Assembly (NCBI GenBank): GCA_964357255.1
Contig: CAYHKQ010000012.1
Location: 1-37,778, forward strand
Source: JBBTIS01 sp038059855
GTDB lineage: Bacteria; Elusimicrobiota; Elusimicrobia; JACQPE01
Direction: 5' to 3'
DNA: 37,778 nt
Shown: positions 16,957 through 25,359 of the stretch, piece by piece
Position numbering within the stretch: the stretch's first letter is position 1
Layout of the letters: each line of letters starts with the position of its first letter
Translations under genes and position numbers: made by a program
Notes under the pieces: model-generated
What the model saw: the letters and a program-made list of their open reading frames with translations, nothing else
Database searches by the model: none
What the model was told of the DNA's origin: nothing

Positions 16957-17944
16957 TTTGACTCGCACGCCTTAATCGGTCCATTATAGCTATCCCTAAC
17001 CCACGATCTGGAACAGCTTCAACATAAAGGGTTTTAACGCCCGCGGCCTCAGCCTCACGAACAGCGCCAAAAAGAGCCCGGGCGTAACGGCTCAAAGGGC
17101 CGGGGATGCGCCGGAAATAGACGCTATTCTTGGGCCTTTGCAAAACGCTCCGGCATAAAATTCCAACTTTCTTCCCCCCCTCCCCCAGGAGGAGAGGGTG
17201 GGGATTAATTGAAATTGAAAACCGATCAAATAAGACTACGCGGCAACGGGGAGCATAATGGCGATGCCTTGCGCCTGGACAAGGAGGAAATGAGTTGAGA
17301 GTCATGGGTTGTGAATCGTGAGCTAAAGAAAGGCCGGCAACGGATTTTAATTGCTGTTCCGTAATAGCGCCGGGACGCAAAATCCGAAGAATGGGGCCGG
17401 TCGCGTCAACAATGGTGGATTCCAGGCCCACGTGGCACGGCCCTCCGTCTAAAACTATTTCCAAGTCACCGCCAAACTCCTCGCGCACATGCATGGCCGT
17501 GGTCGGACTAGGGCGTCCGGAGCGATTAGCGCTGGGCGCGGCGATCGGTTCGCCCAATTCTTTAAGAAGCTTCAAGGCCAACGGATGATTAGGCATCCTA
17601 ACGGCCACGGTGTCAAGGCCCGATGTTACGCCCTTGGGAATCCTGGCGGATTTCTCAAGAATCAAAGTCAAAGGCCCGGGCCAAAAAGCCTGAATCAATT
17701 TTTGAGCCATGGGCGGCACGCGACTCGCCACTTCCTTAAGCTGGGCAAGACCGTTGACATGAACGATAAGAGGATTATTCGCCGGGCGGCCCTTGAGACG
17801 ATAAACGCATGCCACGGCTTTCTTGTCAAACGCCCGAGCGCCTAGGCCGTACACCGTTTCCGTGGGAAACCCCACAACGCCCCCGAAACGCAAAATAGCG
17901 ACAGCCCGTTCAAAATCAGTTTTAACAGTGGCCACAAAAGACAT
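16937..17944 (-). CDS. L-threonylcarbamoyladenylate synthase, Sua5 type
   Basis: This YrdC/Sua5 enzyme makes threonylcarbamoyl-AMP for the t6A modification of tRNAs that read ANN codons. The YrdC domain (1-200) has VVGFPTETVYGLGARAFD, KGRPANNPLIVHV (Lys51, Arg53) and PSANRSGRPSPTT (Ser138-Asn140). The linker motif PGARHRHYAP (223-232) and a C-terminal domain make it the long Sua5 form (335 residues). Residues 246-259 (INPHPLLLGEGGKK) are encoded by a GC-rich palindromic repeat absorbed in frame. The start is ATG 17944, supported by GAGGG about eight bases upstream; a GTG at 17965 lacks such a site. TsaE, which acts later in the pathway, is encoded at 33674-34156. Confidence 0.94.
   Translation of the reverse strand: MSFVATVKTDFERAVAILRFGGVVGFPTETVYGLGARAFDKKAVACVYRLKGRPANNPLIVHVNGLAQLKEVASRVPPMAQKLIQAFWPGPLTLILEKSARIPKGVTSGLDTVAVRMPNHPLALKLLKELGEPIAAPSANRSGRPSPTTAMHVREEFGGDLEIVLDGGPCHVGLESTIVDATGPILRILRPGAITEQQLKSVAGLSLAHDSQPMTLNSFPPCPGARHRHYAPRCRVVLFDRFSISINPHPLLLGEGGKKVGILCRSVLQRPKNSVYFRRIPGPLSRYARALFGAVREAEAAGVKTLYVEAVPDRGLGIAIMDRLRRASQNGKDKS
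17171..17203. repeat. GC-rich REP-like palindrome inside the Sua5 gene
   Basis: The stretch is an imperfect palindrome of C-runs and G-runs (CCTCCCCCAGGAGGAGAGGG at its core). It resembles the 'CTCTCCC...GGGAGAGG' repeat seen again at 37595-37616. It encodes NPHPLLLGEGG, a peptide typical of genes that have taken up this widespread repeat type. It lies in the variable Sua5 domain after the linker, where an insert is likely to be tolerated. Confidence 0.6.
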
Positions 17945-17982
17945 TCCAGAACCCTCGGTAAACACTCAAAAGGTAGTAGGTT

Positions 17983-18480
17983 TTACTGACCCTGCTGGAG
18001 CTTTTGCTTTTCAAACTCAAGCTTGTCGCGATCTAGCTTCAGGCGCTCTTTTTCGAGTTCTAATTTTTGGCGCTCAAGGTCGAGGTCCTGAGACGGGGAA
18101 ACTCCGGAGGGTTTGTCGGCTTTGGGCGACCGGACGCCATCCGCGCTGATTTTATTCTTAGCCGCGCTGATAATCCTGTCCGGCCAGGGATTGACGGCGC
18201 CGGGGGCCACGATATTGAGCGAGTCGCCGGATACGGTCATGGTGATTTCCGTGCCGCCGAAAACCCCTGCAGTCTGGGTGTTGATCACGCCATTGGCCTT
18301 GTCGGCCTGATAAACAATCAAACCCTTTTGGGAACAAGCCGCGGCCACGGAAGCATTAAACACCGTCTCCCTGTCATAACCGTTAAAACTGGCGGTTCGG
18401 ACCGTGGTGCAACCCGCCAAAGCGAGCGCGGTCGCCCCCATCAGCGCCGGAAACGATAATCGGGCAAGTATTTTTTTCAC
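17983..18480 (-). CDS. Hypothetical lipoprotein with C-terminal charged coiled coil
   Basis: The start codon is GTG at 18478-18480, overlapping the upstream stop as GTGA; a TTG at 18489 is less likely. The protein begins with Lys-Lys, then a hydrophobic stretch and the lipobox ALAGC (Cys about residue 24), so it should be lipidated and exported. A folded middle (about 25-100) is followed by a coiled coil of roughly 35 residues with repeated EKxRLKLDRDKLEFEKQKL-type heptads. I do not recognise the middle domain. It probably works with the barrel-like protein encoded just upstream. Confidence 0.75.
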   Translation of the reverse strand: MKKILARLSFPALMGATALALAGCTTVRTASFNGYDRETVFNASVAAACSQKGLIVYQADKANGVINTQTAGVFGGTEITMTVSGDSLNIVAPGAVNPWPDRIISAAKNKISADGVRSPKADKPSGVSPSQDLDLERQKLELEKERLKLDRDKLEFEKQKLQQGQ

Positions 18481-19319
18481 ATTCCGCAAATAGACCTGAA
18501 CTTCTTCTTAAATCTCAAATGAAAAACCGTGGTCTTAGTTTCACTATTGCTATTTGGCTTTTTAAGCGACTGGGTCATGGCGCCAAGACTCACGCCAATG
18601 GGACGAATGACCACGTCAAAGCCCGGAGACATGGCCACAGGCATCGAACCAAGGCTCGCGGTCGTGGAGCATCCTGAACCCACGCATGGAGAAACTGAGG
18701 TAACGATGGTTCCCCCCATTTCCTTGGAAAAATCAACGTAGGGGACCAATTTGAGCGGCCCCAAATTCACCCCCGCCTGAACGCCGAACTGGGCCCCGTA
18801 TGAAAGATAAAGAATACTGATGCTCATATTCGATGAGCCGACCTTCGCGCTACCCATAATATTGTTGTAATTGACATGCGGCCCGAAATAAATGGGCAAA
18901 CTAAAATCGTCTTCCTCGCGGCCAAAGACATCAAATATGAAATTAAAATTAGGCGACAAGCCCATGCCAAAAAAATTAATGCTGGCGCTTCCAAAAGAAT
19001 TGTCCTTCATCGAAGCCGTAATCAACATATAATTGAAGCCGAATCCCATGCCGCCAGTGTCCCACTGCTTGGCCGTTCGGTTAAACCCGAAGTTGGCCGC
19101 CTTAAAGTCGGCATTGCCGATTTTCATGCCGATATAATCAATGCTCCCGTCCCGCTGGGCGTCAACGCCGCGCTGATTAAGCATGGAAAAAGGCGGGGGG
19201 GAAAATTGAAAAGACTCGGACGCAAAGACTGCCGGAGCCAAGGTAAAATAAAAAATCGCCGTAAAAAATAACGCCAAACCCCGCTCATTCCGAGGCCGAT
19301 CTTTTCTCCCCTTGAGCAT
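18477..19319 (-). CDS. Hypothetical exported protein, probable outer-membrane beta-barrel
   Basis: The 280-residue product has a basic N terminus and a hydrophobic signal (residues about 14-33, ending VFASES), then alternating polar/hydrophobic strands rich in Gly, Asn and aromatics (for example GMGFGFNYMLITAS, FGPHVNYNNIMGSAK, ISILYLSYGAQFGVQAGVNLG) that look like a small outer-membrane barrel. Two Cys (CVGSGC) sit in a likely loop. No family is recognised. The region just upstream is AT-rich, with a TAAAAT/TATAAA -10-like motif about ten bases before the ATG and no Shine-Dalgarno site. Its stop overlaps the start of a lipoprotein gene by four bases, suggesting an envelope pair. Confidence 0.7.
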   Translation of the reverse strand: MLKGRKDRPRNERGLALFFTAIFYFTLAPAVFASESFQFSPPPFSMLNQRGVDAQRDGSIDYIGMKIGNADFKAANFGFNRTAKQWDTGGMGFGFNYMLITASMKDNSFGSASINFFGMGLSPNFNFIFDVFGREEDDFSLPIYFGPHVNYNNIMGSAKVGSSNMSISILYLSYGAQFGVQAGVNLGPLKLVPYVDFSKEMGGTIVTSVSPCVGSGCSTTASLGSMPVAMSPGFDVVIRPIGVSLGAMTQSLKKPNSNSETKTTVFHLRFKKKFRSICGM

Positions 19320-19391
19320 AGTGATGTTATTTTATAACAATAAATTTGTTTTCTATTTTTTTCCGGCCCGGTAGAATTGCAGTTGCCTGCA

Positions 19392-19420
19392 CTGGCATTT
19401 CAAGAAAAATCTGTTAGACT
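19392..19420 (+). promoter_or_regulatory. Possible promoter of the exported protein at 19440
   Basis: CTGGCA (19392-19397) and TAGACT (19415-19420) are separated by 17 bases, a sigma70-like layout. The start codon at 19440 follows after a GGGGGA ribosome-binding site. The same TAGACT hexamer stands before the SseB-like gene and the response regulator. Confidence 0.35.
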
Positions 19421-19439
19421 ATATAGGCAAGGGGGACTT

Positions 19440-20123
19440 ATGAAAAAAATCATTTTTATTGGAATTTTACTGGGAAGTCTGAGCGCCGGCAGTCCGGCCT
19501 TCGCCGACGACGATAAATACAGCGTATTTGATGCGGCGGACGTGCCTTACAATGGGTTCATCGGCATTATGGAATACGGATACACCGGAGGCCCTGCAGT
19601 CGGCAATTTGTGTTCACTTATGGAATGGGTCAACGACTATCAAGGCACGCAGAAATTTAATCTCCCTCAAAAATGCCTAGACTTGCGCCATGGGCTGGAG
19701 GAAAGAAAGAAGGAGCTCGAGAATAATCCAAAAATGAAACTAACCGTGGAGACTAAAAAATACCACGCCTTCGGCAGAATCCTTCAACAAATGGCCAAGG
19801 AATCCAGCAGATTTCTAGCGCAGGTTGATCCTACAAAAAATAAAAAAGCGCTTCTGCCGGCACAAGCGGGATTCCGGTTTCGCGGGCAAGCCAGATGGTT
19901 TTCAGCCACCCTTGAAACGCTGCAAGAATTTATCGGCATCAACCCGAACTCATCTCAGGAATATTTTCTGCATATCGTGGCCCAGGAGGATGACTCACAA
20001 ATCCCAGAGGATCAGGATGACGCCGGGACAAGAGGCTCCTCTGAAGAAAAAAGACCGACCCCGCCCAGCGGCTCCCAAGACAAGTCTCCCTACGCCCCGA
20101 AAGTGGGCGAGATTACATTTTGA
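19440..20123 (+). CDS. Hypothetical exported protein
   Basis: The 227-residue product has a clear signal peptide (Lys-Lys, hydrophobic core, cleavage after SPAFA near residue 22). The mature part begins with an acidic DDDKYSVFDAADVPYNGF and is mostly soluble and charged. Its C-terminal 40 residues are low-complexity (Glu, Asp, Pro, Ser, Lys) and probably disordered. A Cys pair (about residues 57 and 78) could form a disulfide, which would fit the DsbA-like gene downstream. No family is recognised. I chose ATG 19440 over a longer reading because GGGGGA precedes it and the signal peptide starts there. Confidence 0.72.
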   Translation: MKKIIFIGILLGSLSAGSPAFADDDKYSVFDAADVPYNGFIGIMEYGYTGGPAVGNLCSLMEWVNDYQGTQKFNLPQKCLDLRHGLEERKKELENNPKMKLTVETKKYHAFGRILQQMAKESSRFLAQVDPTKNKKALLPAQAGFRFRGQARWFSATLETLQEFIGINPNSSQEYFLHIVAQEDDSQIPEDQDDAGTRGSSEEKRPTPPSGSQDKSPYAPKVGEITF

Positions 20124-20196
20124 GTTTCTGCCGGGGCGGAAAGATTGTTGTCAACCTACGATTGCCCCGCGCGCGATTACGTGAACATTTAAAAAC

Positions 20197-20535
20197 TCAT
20201 CTCACGCCACGAGCCAGGGCCGTGGCTTCGCAGGTGACGAGCAACGCCTCTTGGCCGGGAATAGAAACGGCGTTATTGCAAGACACCAGCTTCCACTGCG
20301 TGATGACGCAGTCCTTAAACCGGGCCGCTTCGCAATTGTCCTTAGCATTGATCACGGCCTGCATTTGAAGAGCCAGTTGCTCCATGTCCGTAAAGCGGCC
20401 GTGGGGACTGCTGATGTCGATGCGCCGTTGCCGAGCCGCTTGGCCCTCAAAAAAGCCATGCGGGCCGGCCCAGGCCAAGGCCGCGATGGCGCCAAATAAC
20501 GCCACCGCCAATAAAAAAATAAAAACTCTTCTCAT
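20197..20535 (-). CDS. Small exported protein of unknown function
   Basis: The 112-residue product starts at ATG 20533-20535, with GAGGAGG about nine bases upstream. It has a signal peptide (RRVFIFLLAVALFGAIAALAWA) and a short mature domain of about 90 residues with three Cys (in NCEAARFKDCV and VSCNN, with another in VTCEA) that may form disulfides. No family is recognised. It is divergent from the DsbA-like gene and lies tail to tail with the exported protein upstream. Confidence 0.7.
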   Translation of the reverse strand: MRRVFIFLLAVALFGAIAALAWAGPHGFFEGQAARQRRIDISSPHGRFTDMEQLALQMQAVINAKDNCEAARFKDCVITQWKLVSCNNAVSIPGQEALLVTCEATALARGVR

Positions 20536-20630
20536 GGTCAACGCCTCCTCTTTATCCGTGGCCCTTTCGGGCTTGACGCCTACCATTTTATCTTTTCCAA
20601 ATTTTAGAAAATGAAGCCCTGGGGACTTGA

Positions 20631-21269
20631 ATGAAAAAACGTTCGGCTAGGCGGATTTTCTGCGGCGCGGCCCTCTCGGCAGCGTTGATTGGGTCCGTGC
20701 ATTTAGCACGGCAAAGCCGATGGGCGAGCGCGCTCAGCCTGCCGGCCGGACGCGTAAAAGGTCCGCCCGGAGCGACATTGACGCTCATTGAGTTTTCCGA
20801 TTTCCAATGCCCAAGTTGCAAGCGGGCAACAACCGTGGCAGACGATCTCTTGGGACTTTATCCCAATGACTTGAAAATCGTCTATAAATACTTCCCGCTC
20901 TCGCAAATGCACGCCTGGTCAAAACTCGCCGCCGCCGGCGCCGAGTGCGCCCGCGCCCAAGATAAATTCTGGCCGTATCACGACATCCTCTTCGACAAAC
21001 AGGAAGAATGGTCCAAAGCCCAGGACGCGAAAATTGAATTTTTGCGCTATGCCAAGGATTTAGGACTCGACCTAACTGGCTTTGAGGCATGCCTAGCCGA
21101 CCCAAAAACCGAAGCCATTATCAAAACTGATGTAGCAGAGGGGGAAAGAGCTGGCCTCTCCTCGACCCCGACCTTTCTGCTTGGCCAGTTCCGGCTTGTG
21201 GGTTCCGGGCAACTCCGACGCGACGGCGCGCGGCTGATCGAGGTTCTAAAAAATGAAAAAAATAAATAA
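20631..21269 (+). CDS. DsbA-like thioredoxin-fold protein (thiol-disulfide oxidoreductase)
   Basis: The protein has an N-terminal membrane anchor or signal (RIFCGAALSAALIGSVHLA) and a thioredoxin fold of the DsbA/DSBA-like type: LIEFSDFQCPSCKRA with the active-site pair Cys60-Pro-Ser-Cys63, and a cis-Pro loop LSSTPTFLLG near residue 181. It should form or exchange disulfides in exported proteins. GGGGA lies six bases upstream of ATG 20631. The 3' end overlaps the MauE-like membrane gene by 17 bases; that partner may recycle its electrons. Nearby exported proteins with paired Cys are possible substrates. Confidence 0.88.
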   Translation: MKKRSARRIFCGAALSAALIGSVHLARQSRWASALSLPAGRVKGPPGATLTLIEFSDFQCPSCKRATTVADDLLGLYPNDLKIVYKYFPLSQMHAWSKLAAAGAECARAQDKFWPYHDILFDKQEEWSKAQDAKIEFLRYAKDLGLDLTGFEACLADPKTEAIIKTDVAEGERAGLSSTPTFLLGQFRLVGSGQLRRDGARLIEVLKNEKNK

Positions 21270-21744
21270 AACGGCTCTTGCGCCGCTTCAGGAAAAGCCC
21301 GATTGGGTGGGATTGGCGGCGCGCCTTACGGTGGGCTTAACTCTTTTTATTTCGGGATTTCTAAAGCTCTTAGAGCCGGCCGCTGATTTTGCCGCGGCCA
21401 TCGAGGCCTACCGAATTTTGCCCGAATCTCTTCTTTTGCCTGTCGCCCAAATTATGCCCTGGGTTGAGTTATTTGCCTCGGGATTTTTATTGGCTGGCTA
21501 TTTAACGCGCTGGTCCGCGGCCGTCTGCGGGATTTTAAGCTCTTCGTTTTTTTTGGCGCTGGCCAGCACGCTTCTTCGCGGCGTCAAAATCGGGGAATGC
21601 GGATGCTTCGGCGGGGCCGGGCCTCATCTGGTTGCGTGGCAAGCCATGATAATAGACGCCGTCCTGATCAGCCTGGCTCACTTCATCTTTTCGCGGCGCA
21701 ACAGTTCTTTTAGCCTCGACCGATGGATCGCCTCCGGTAAATAA
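21253..21744 (+). CDS. MauE/DoxX-like four-helix membrane protein
   Basis: The 163-residue product has four predicted membrane helices (about residues 20-41, 57-83, 87-109, 126-147). The motif IGECGCFGG (114-122) with Cys116 and Cys118 is typical of MauE-like DoxX relatives, thought to act in thiol redox chemistry. Overlap with the DsbA-like gene supports a two-protein disulfide-forming or electron-transfer unit, taking the role DsbB or VKOR plays elsewhere; this is an inference. The 3' end overlaps the convergent PorV-like gene by 35 bases. Confidence 0.83.
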   Translation: MKKINKTALAPLQEKPDWVGLAARLTVGLTLFISGFLKLLEPAADFAAAIEAYRILPESLLLPVAQIMPWVELFASGFLLAGYLTRWSAAVCGILSSSFFLALASTLLRGVKIGECGCFGGAGPHLVAWQAMIIDAVLISLAHFIFSRRNSSFSLDRWIASGK

Positions 21745-23122
21745 ACCAAACCCCCAAAGCGACAAAAAAAGCCCCAAGGCATCCCGCTAAGATTCCTTTC
21801 TTAAAGGCCGCTCCGGTTGTAGCGAAGCGGCCACCCTTTTTATTTGTGATTGCGAGGGCCTTTCGGCCCGAAGCAATCTCATCGAGGATGTTCCCTTTCT
21901 GAGATTGCTTCGTCCCCTTCGGCGAACTCAAGGGCCTCGCAATGACAGAAGGAGCGGACCTCGCCTTGATTTTCAAAAAAGAACGAACAGGGGGTGTCAA
22001 AATCTTGCTCGCTATCGGTAAATCGGGAGCCGTGGCCGGGATCGGCAACGGCGGCGCTGAAGCAAAAATGGCCGCGGCTGTTGGTTCAACGGCCGACTCA
22101 AGCGGGAGCGGAACCGCCGATTCCGGCGCGCCTCGAATGAGTTGCAATAGAGGATGTCTGGGCACGCCAAAACGCATCGTGATTCCAATGCGATGAGATG
22201 CGCCGAGATTCCCAAATCCAGACCAGGCGTAGTCAAAAATCGCGCCCGCCGCTTTGACGCCAAAACCCAGCCTTAACCCCGAGCCGATATCTTGCGATCC
22301 GCGCCAACCGCCGCGCAAGGCCAGCATGGGAGTAAGCCAAAGCTCGCCGCCCAGAGCGCCGTAAAGACTGCCATCCTTGGGATATACCCCTTCTAAGCTA
22401 AAAGTAAAAGGGCGGGATTTAACGACGTCGTCCAAGCTCGCGCCCACGCGTAACGCTTGAGGCAAAGGAAAACGTTCGGTATCAAATTTCAAACCCTGGC
22501 CCGCGTTGACAAAAGCCACGCCAAGCCGCACATGATTGAGACGCGGCGCCGCCCTTATGGCAGGCAGACGATAAAGCGCCCCAAGGTCAGCCGCTAGGGC
22601 CGACGCGCTTACCGGGCCCAAACGCTCATTGATCCACTTGGCCGTAACGCCCATGGCTAAGGACCCTGAAAAAAGAGAAGATCCGAAAGAAAATCCAGCG
22701 CCCCAATCCCCGGCGTTGAGCGTGCCGGCCGGACTGCCCGAAACATCGTAAGCCGGCAAAGGGGCCACGCCCAGCCTGGCAAACGACAATGCCGCGGTCC
22801 CAAATGGCATGGGTTGAGCGTAAACGGCAAACTGTTGATCCACGCTTTCAAAGTGGCTCGCGTGCATCAAGGAAATTTCAGGAGAATTTAGCCGCACCAG
22901 GGCCGCCGGGTTCCAATAAGCGGCATAAGCGTCCTGGGAAGCGGCCACGCCGATCTCGCCCATAGCCACGGCTCTTGGCCCGGCCCCGAGCGCCAAAAAT
23001 TGACCGGACACCGTGCCGGCGGGCTTAGCCCACACAAAAGAGCGGTTGAGCGGATAAGCGGTTAAGCAGATAAGTAGGAAAAGGAAATTCCTCAAGGGTC
23101 CGTGCGATCGCTTTTCTCTCAT
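21710..23122 (-). CDS. PorV/PorQ-family outer-membrane protein with C-terminal membrane helix
   Basis: The N-terminal part has a signal peptide (NFLFLLICLTAYPLNRSFVWA) and the PorV/PorQ (UPF0164) opening GQFLALGAGPRAVAMGEIGVA followed by DAYAAYWNPAAL, then a beta-barrel to about residue 320 (IGITMRF). In Bacteroidota, PorV carries type IX secretion cargo, so the location right after a protein with a T9SS-like C-terminal domain is meaningful. The barrel is followed by a Pro/Ala/Ser-rich linker, a stretch of about 33 residues encoded by a REP-like repeat pair (393-426), and a hydrophobic helix (GILAGCLGAFFVALGVWFIY) ending in RRRS, which is unusual for a barrel protein. The start overlaps the FN3 gene stop as ATGA. 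Confidence 0.88.
   Translation of the reverse strand: MREKRSHGPLRNFLFLLICLTAYPLNRSFVWAKPAGTVSGQFLALGAGPRAVAMGEIGVAASQDAYAAYWNPAALVRLNSPEISLMHASHFESVDQQFAVYAQPMPFGTAALSFARLGVAPLPAYDVSGSPAGTLNAGDWGAGFSFGSSLFSGSLAMGVTAKWINERLGPVSASALAADLGALYRLPAIRAAPRLNHVRLGVAFVNAGQGLKFDTERFPLPQALRVGASLDDVVKSRPFTFSLEGVYPKDGSLYGALGGELWLTPMLALRGGWRGSQDIGSGLRLGFGVKAAGAIFDYAWSGFGNLGASHRIGITMRFGVPRHPLLQLIRGAPESAVPLPLESAVEPTAAAIFASAPPLPIPATAPDLPIASKILTPPVRSFLKIKARSAPSVIARPLSSPKGTKQSQKGNILDEIASGRKALAITNKKGGRFATTGAAFKKGILAGCLGAFFVALGVWFIYRRRSIGRG
21847..21946. repeat. Inverted pair of REP-like palindromes inside the PorV-like gene
   Basis: Two arms (21847-21882 and 21900-21946) are inverted copies: the left contains GATTGCGAGGGCC...CGAAGCAATCTC, the right GAGATTGCTTCG...GGGCCTCGCAATGA, with a 17-base spacer. 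Each arm has its own inner palindrome (GGGCCTTTCGGCCC on the left). This BIME-like unit of 100 bases lies within coding sequence and is read in frame as the ARPLSSPKGTKQSQ...EIASGRKALAITNK stretch. Confidence 0.75.
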
Positions 23123-25259
23123 CGAATAATCATCAACTTTCCGGTTTTAGAAATTCCATTGCCGGTGGCGCGCCAGATGTAAATGCCGCTGGCCACGGAC
23201 GACCCCCGGGCGTTCCTGCCGTCCCATTTCACCTGCGTCGTTGCGCTCCAGGAAAGCGTCTCAACCCAGTCGCCCAAGAGCGTATAAATCACGACTTCTC
23301 CCTGATTTGGAAGATTATCGAAAGTAATGCCGGCTACGCTGGCCTCTACGGGATCGGGGCTATGAGGCCGCCAGGGCACGGGGTACGCGTAAATCTCCCC
23401 CCCTGCCATGGTCGGCGCGCTGACTAATAAAGCGTAGACGGAAAAATGATTTAAGGCACAGGCAACCTCCTGCGTCAAAATATCAACCCTGGAATCCGGG
23501 CACCGGACAAAAACACCCTGATTTTCGTCAAGCACCCAGATAGCGAGCCGCTCAACGCGCAAGGGAGGATTAAGGCTGTCCAAGAATCCGTTACGGTCCC
23601 GGTCCAGGAAGGCGTATGACATTTCCAGACGGACCGGGCTCAAAAAGGCTCCAGTGTGAATCTCGTTGCCGACCAACGCGGAAAATTCGCGCATCAAGCC
23701 CGGTAAATAACGCTCCCCTTTGAGATTCGACACAGCGGTTTCCAATTTAATCTTATCCACATGAAGAGGATTGTTTATAGGATCGGTGGAGATAAAAATT
23801 ACCGCGTCCGATTGAAAAGCCCCGGGATCAAAATGAAGGCGCGTTTCCTGCCCGGCCGCGATCAAGACGGCCGCGCCCCCTTGCTTGAGGGTAGATGACG
23901 AAGTCGCGGGTGGCGTCGGAATTTTGAAAATTACATGCTCGGAATAATCGCCCGGCACGCCCTCGCGATTGATAGCGCGAGCCCGGGCCCAGTACGCCAG
24001 CCCGGCCATAAGTCCGTTCAGCGTTGTTTCGTATGCCGTTAATTTTTTCGCAAATGTCACGGGGGTTGAGATATCCAATCTAAACCCGTCAAGTGAAATA
24101 GTGATCTCAAACAACGTGTCTTTCGGATTGCCGTTCGCTTGCCAGCGCAGTAATGAAGAATTGGAGGAAGCCGGAATCGCTTGAAGTCCGGCCGGCGCAT
24201 TGGCCGATGTAACGCCCTTGTCCGGGCTTGAATAATCGCTCCAGGCTCCGTTGTGAGCCGCGGCAACGGCCACATAATAAAGCGTATTGGGGGCCAATCC
24301 TGCCACAGTGGCCGTGGCCGTTTTATTGCTCGCGGCTTCGGAATCGCTCCAAGTCACGGAAGAAACAATGCTCTCAATAATCCCGCTCACGGAGGAAGCT
24401 ACAAGAATAAAATCCGTAAGTCCCGTATTTTTTTCTTTCCAGGTCACGGTTAAAGAGTCAGTGGAGCGGCTGATAATCGCGGCCGATGTCGGCTTGACTG
24501 CGGGCGATTGTAGCCCTGCGGGAAGGGACGGGGTTGTTGTTGAAATTATCCCGCCCCAATTGGCCGCTCCATCAAGATTCAAACTGCCGGCCCGAATAAA
24601 ATATGTCGTCAAAGGGATGAGATTTTTGACAATCAACGTTGTGATCAACGGATTATGGCTTGTCGAGGACGCGGCGTTTACAAAATTACTATTGGTTGAA
24701 ACGCTTAAAATAAAACCGCTCGCCCCTCCTGAGGGCAAAGCCCAATAAGCGCTAATGCTGGACTGATTAACGCCAAACGAATCAATGCCCACGCTGTTGG
24801 CCAATGTTGAGGCATGATCAGCGCTTGAAAAACCGCTCGGGACATGGCCCGGCCGGCTCGCTTGGACTGAAACGAAATACAAGATATTGGGAGCCAGCCC
24901 GGAAATCGTGGCGGTTGCGATTGTATTCGTATCGGCGCTAGAATCATTCAATGTCGTCGAAGAAATCATGGAACCCACAAGATTCAAAGGGTCGGTTGAA
25001 GCTATGATTAAAAATTCGGTTGAACCGCGATTTTTTTCTTTCCACGAAACAGTCATTGAACCCGTTGATACATTAAGAATCGTCGTCAATGTCGGTCCAA
25101 CGGCCGAGGGTGGCGGGGGCGGAGATGGCGGTAGTTGCAGAGGGGGCGGCGGTAGAGGTTCGGCGTTACCGGTAGAAATGAATAAAGTCCTAGCGCTATC
25201 TGGGGCTGAGAAGGGGCTCTCCTGCGCGTTGGGCTTGGTGGCTCTGACCGAGGCGTAAT
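23119..25259 (-). CDS. FN3-repeat surface protein, C-terminal part (one gene with 25360-27499)
   Basis: This is the 3' half of a long surface protein cut by a sequencing gap. After the gap come the end of one FN3 domain, a Pro-rich linker (LPPPPLQLPPSPPPPP), four more FN3 domains (WKEKN...TATVAGLAPNTLYYVAVAA patterns), a beta-rich domain with a DRDRNGFLD calcium-loop-like motif, and a C-terminal FlgD/T9SS-like sorting domain (EVVIYTLLGDWVETL, VKWDGRNARGSSVASGIYIW, GKLMIIR). Such C-terminal domains guide secretion and anchoring in T9SS systems. The stop overlaps the PorV-like gene by four bases (ATGA). The frame differs from the other half only because the gap length is arbitrary. Confidence 0.85.
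25205..25259. repeat. 55-base exact repeat at the left edge of the gap
   Basis: These bases are identical to 25695-25749, and the next base outward differs. The length equals that of the repeat on the other side of the gap (25360-25414 versus 26248-26302), as expected when an assembler breaks at a fixed k-mer. Confidence 0.9.
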
Positions 25260-25359
25260 NNNNNNNNNNNNNNNNNNNNNNNNNNNNNNNNNNNNNNNNN
25301 NNNNNNNNNNNNNNNNNNNNNNNNNNNNNNNNNNNNNNNNNNNNNNNNNNNNNNNNNNN
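25260..25359. other. 100-N scaffold gap inside the FN3 gene
   Basis: Exactly 100 unknown bases, a conventional placeholder length. It is flanked by 55-base sequences that recur at 25695-25749 and 26248-26302, so the missing DNA is most likely a second copy of 25750-26247 (498 bases). Using 498 bases instead of 100 brings the two halves of the gene into one frame. Confidence 0.97.

Noticed and set aside
20611..20634. Seven-codon leader peptide overlapping the DsbA-like start as ATGA
   Set aside because: An ATG in a suitable phase within 20 bases is likely by chance; the peptide (MKPWGLE) shows no regulatory feature, and it lies over the ribosome-binding site of the real gene.
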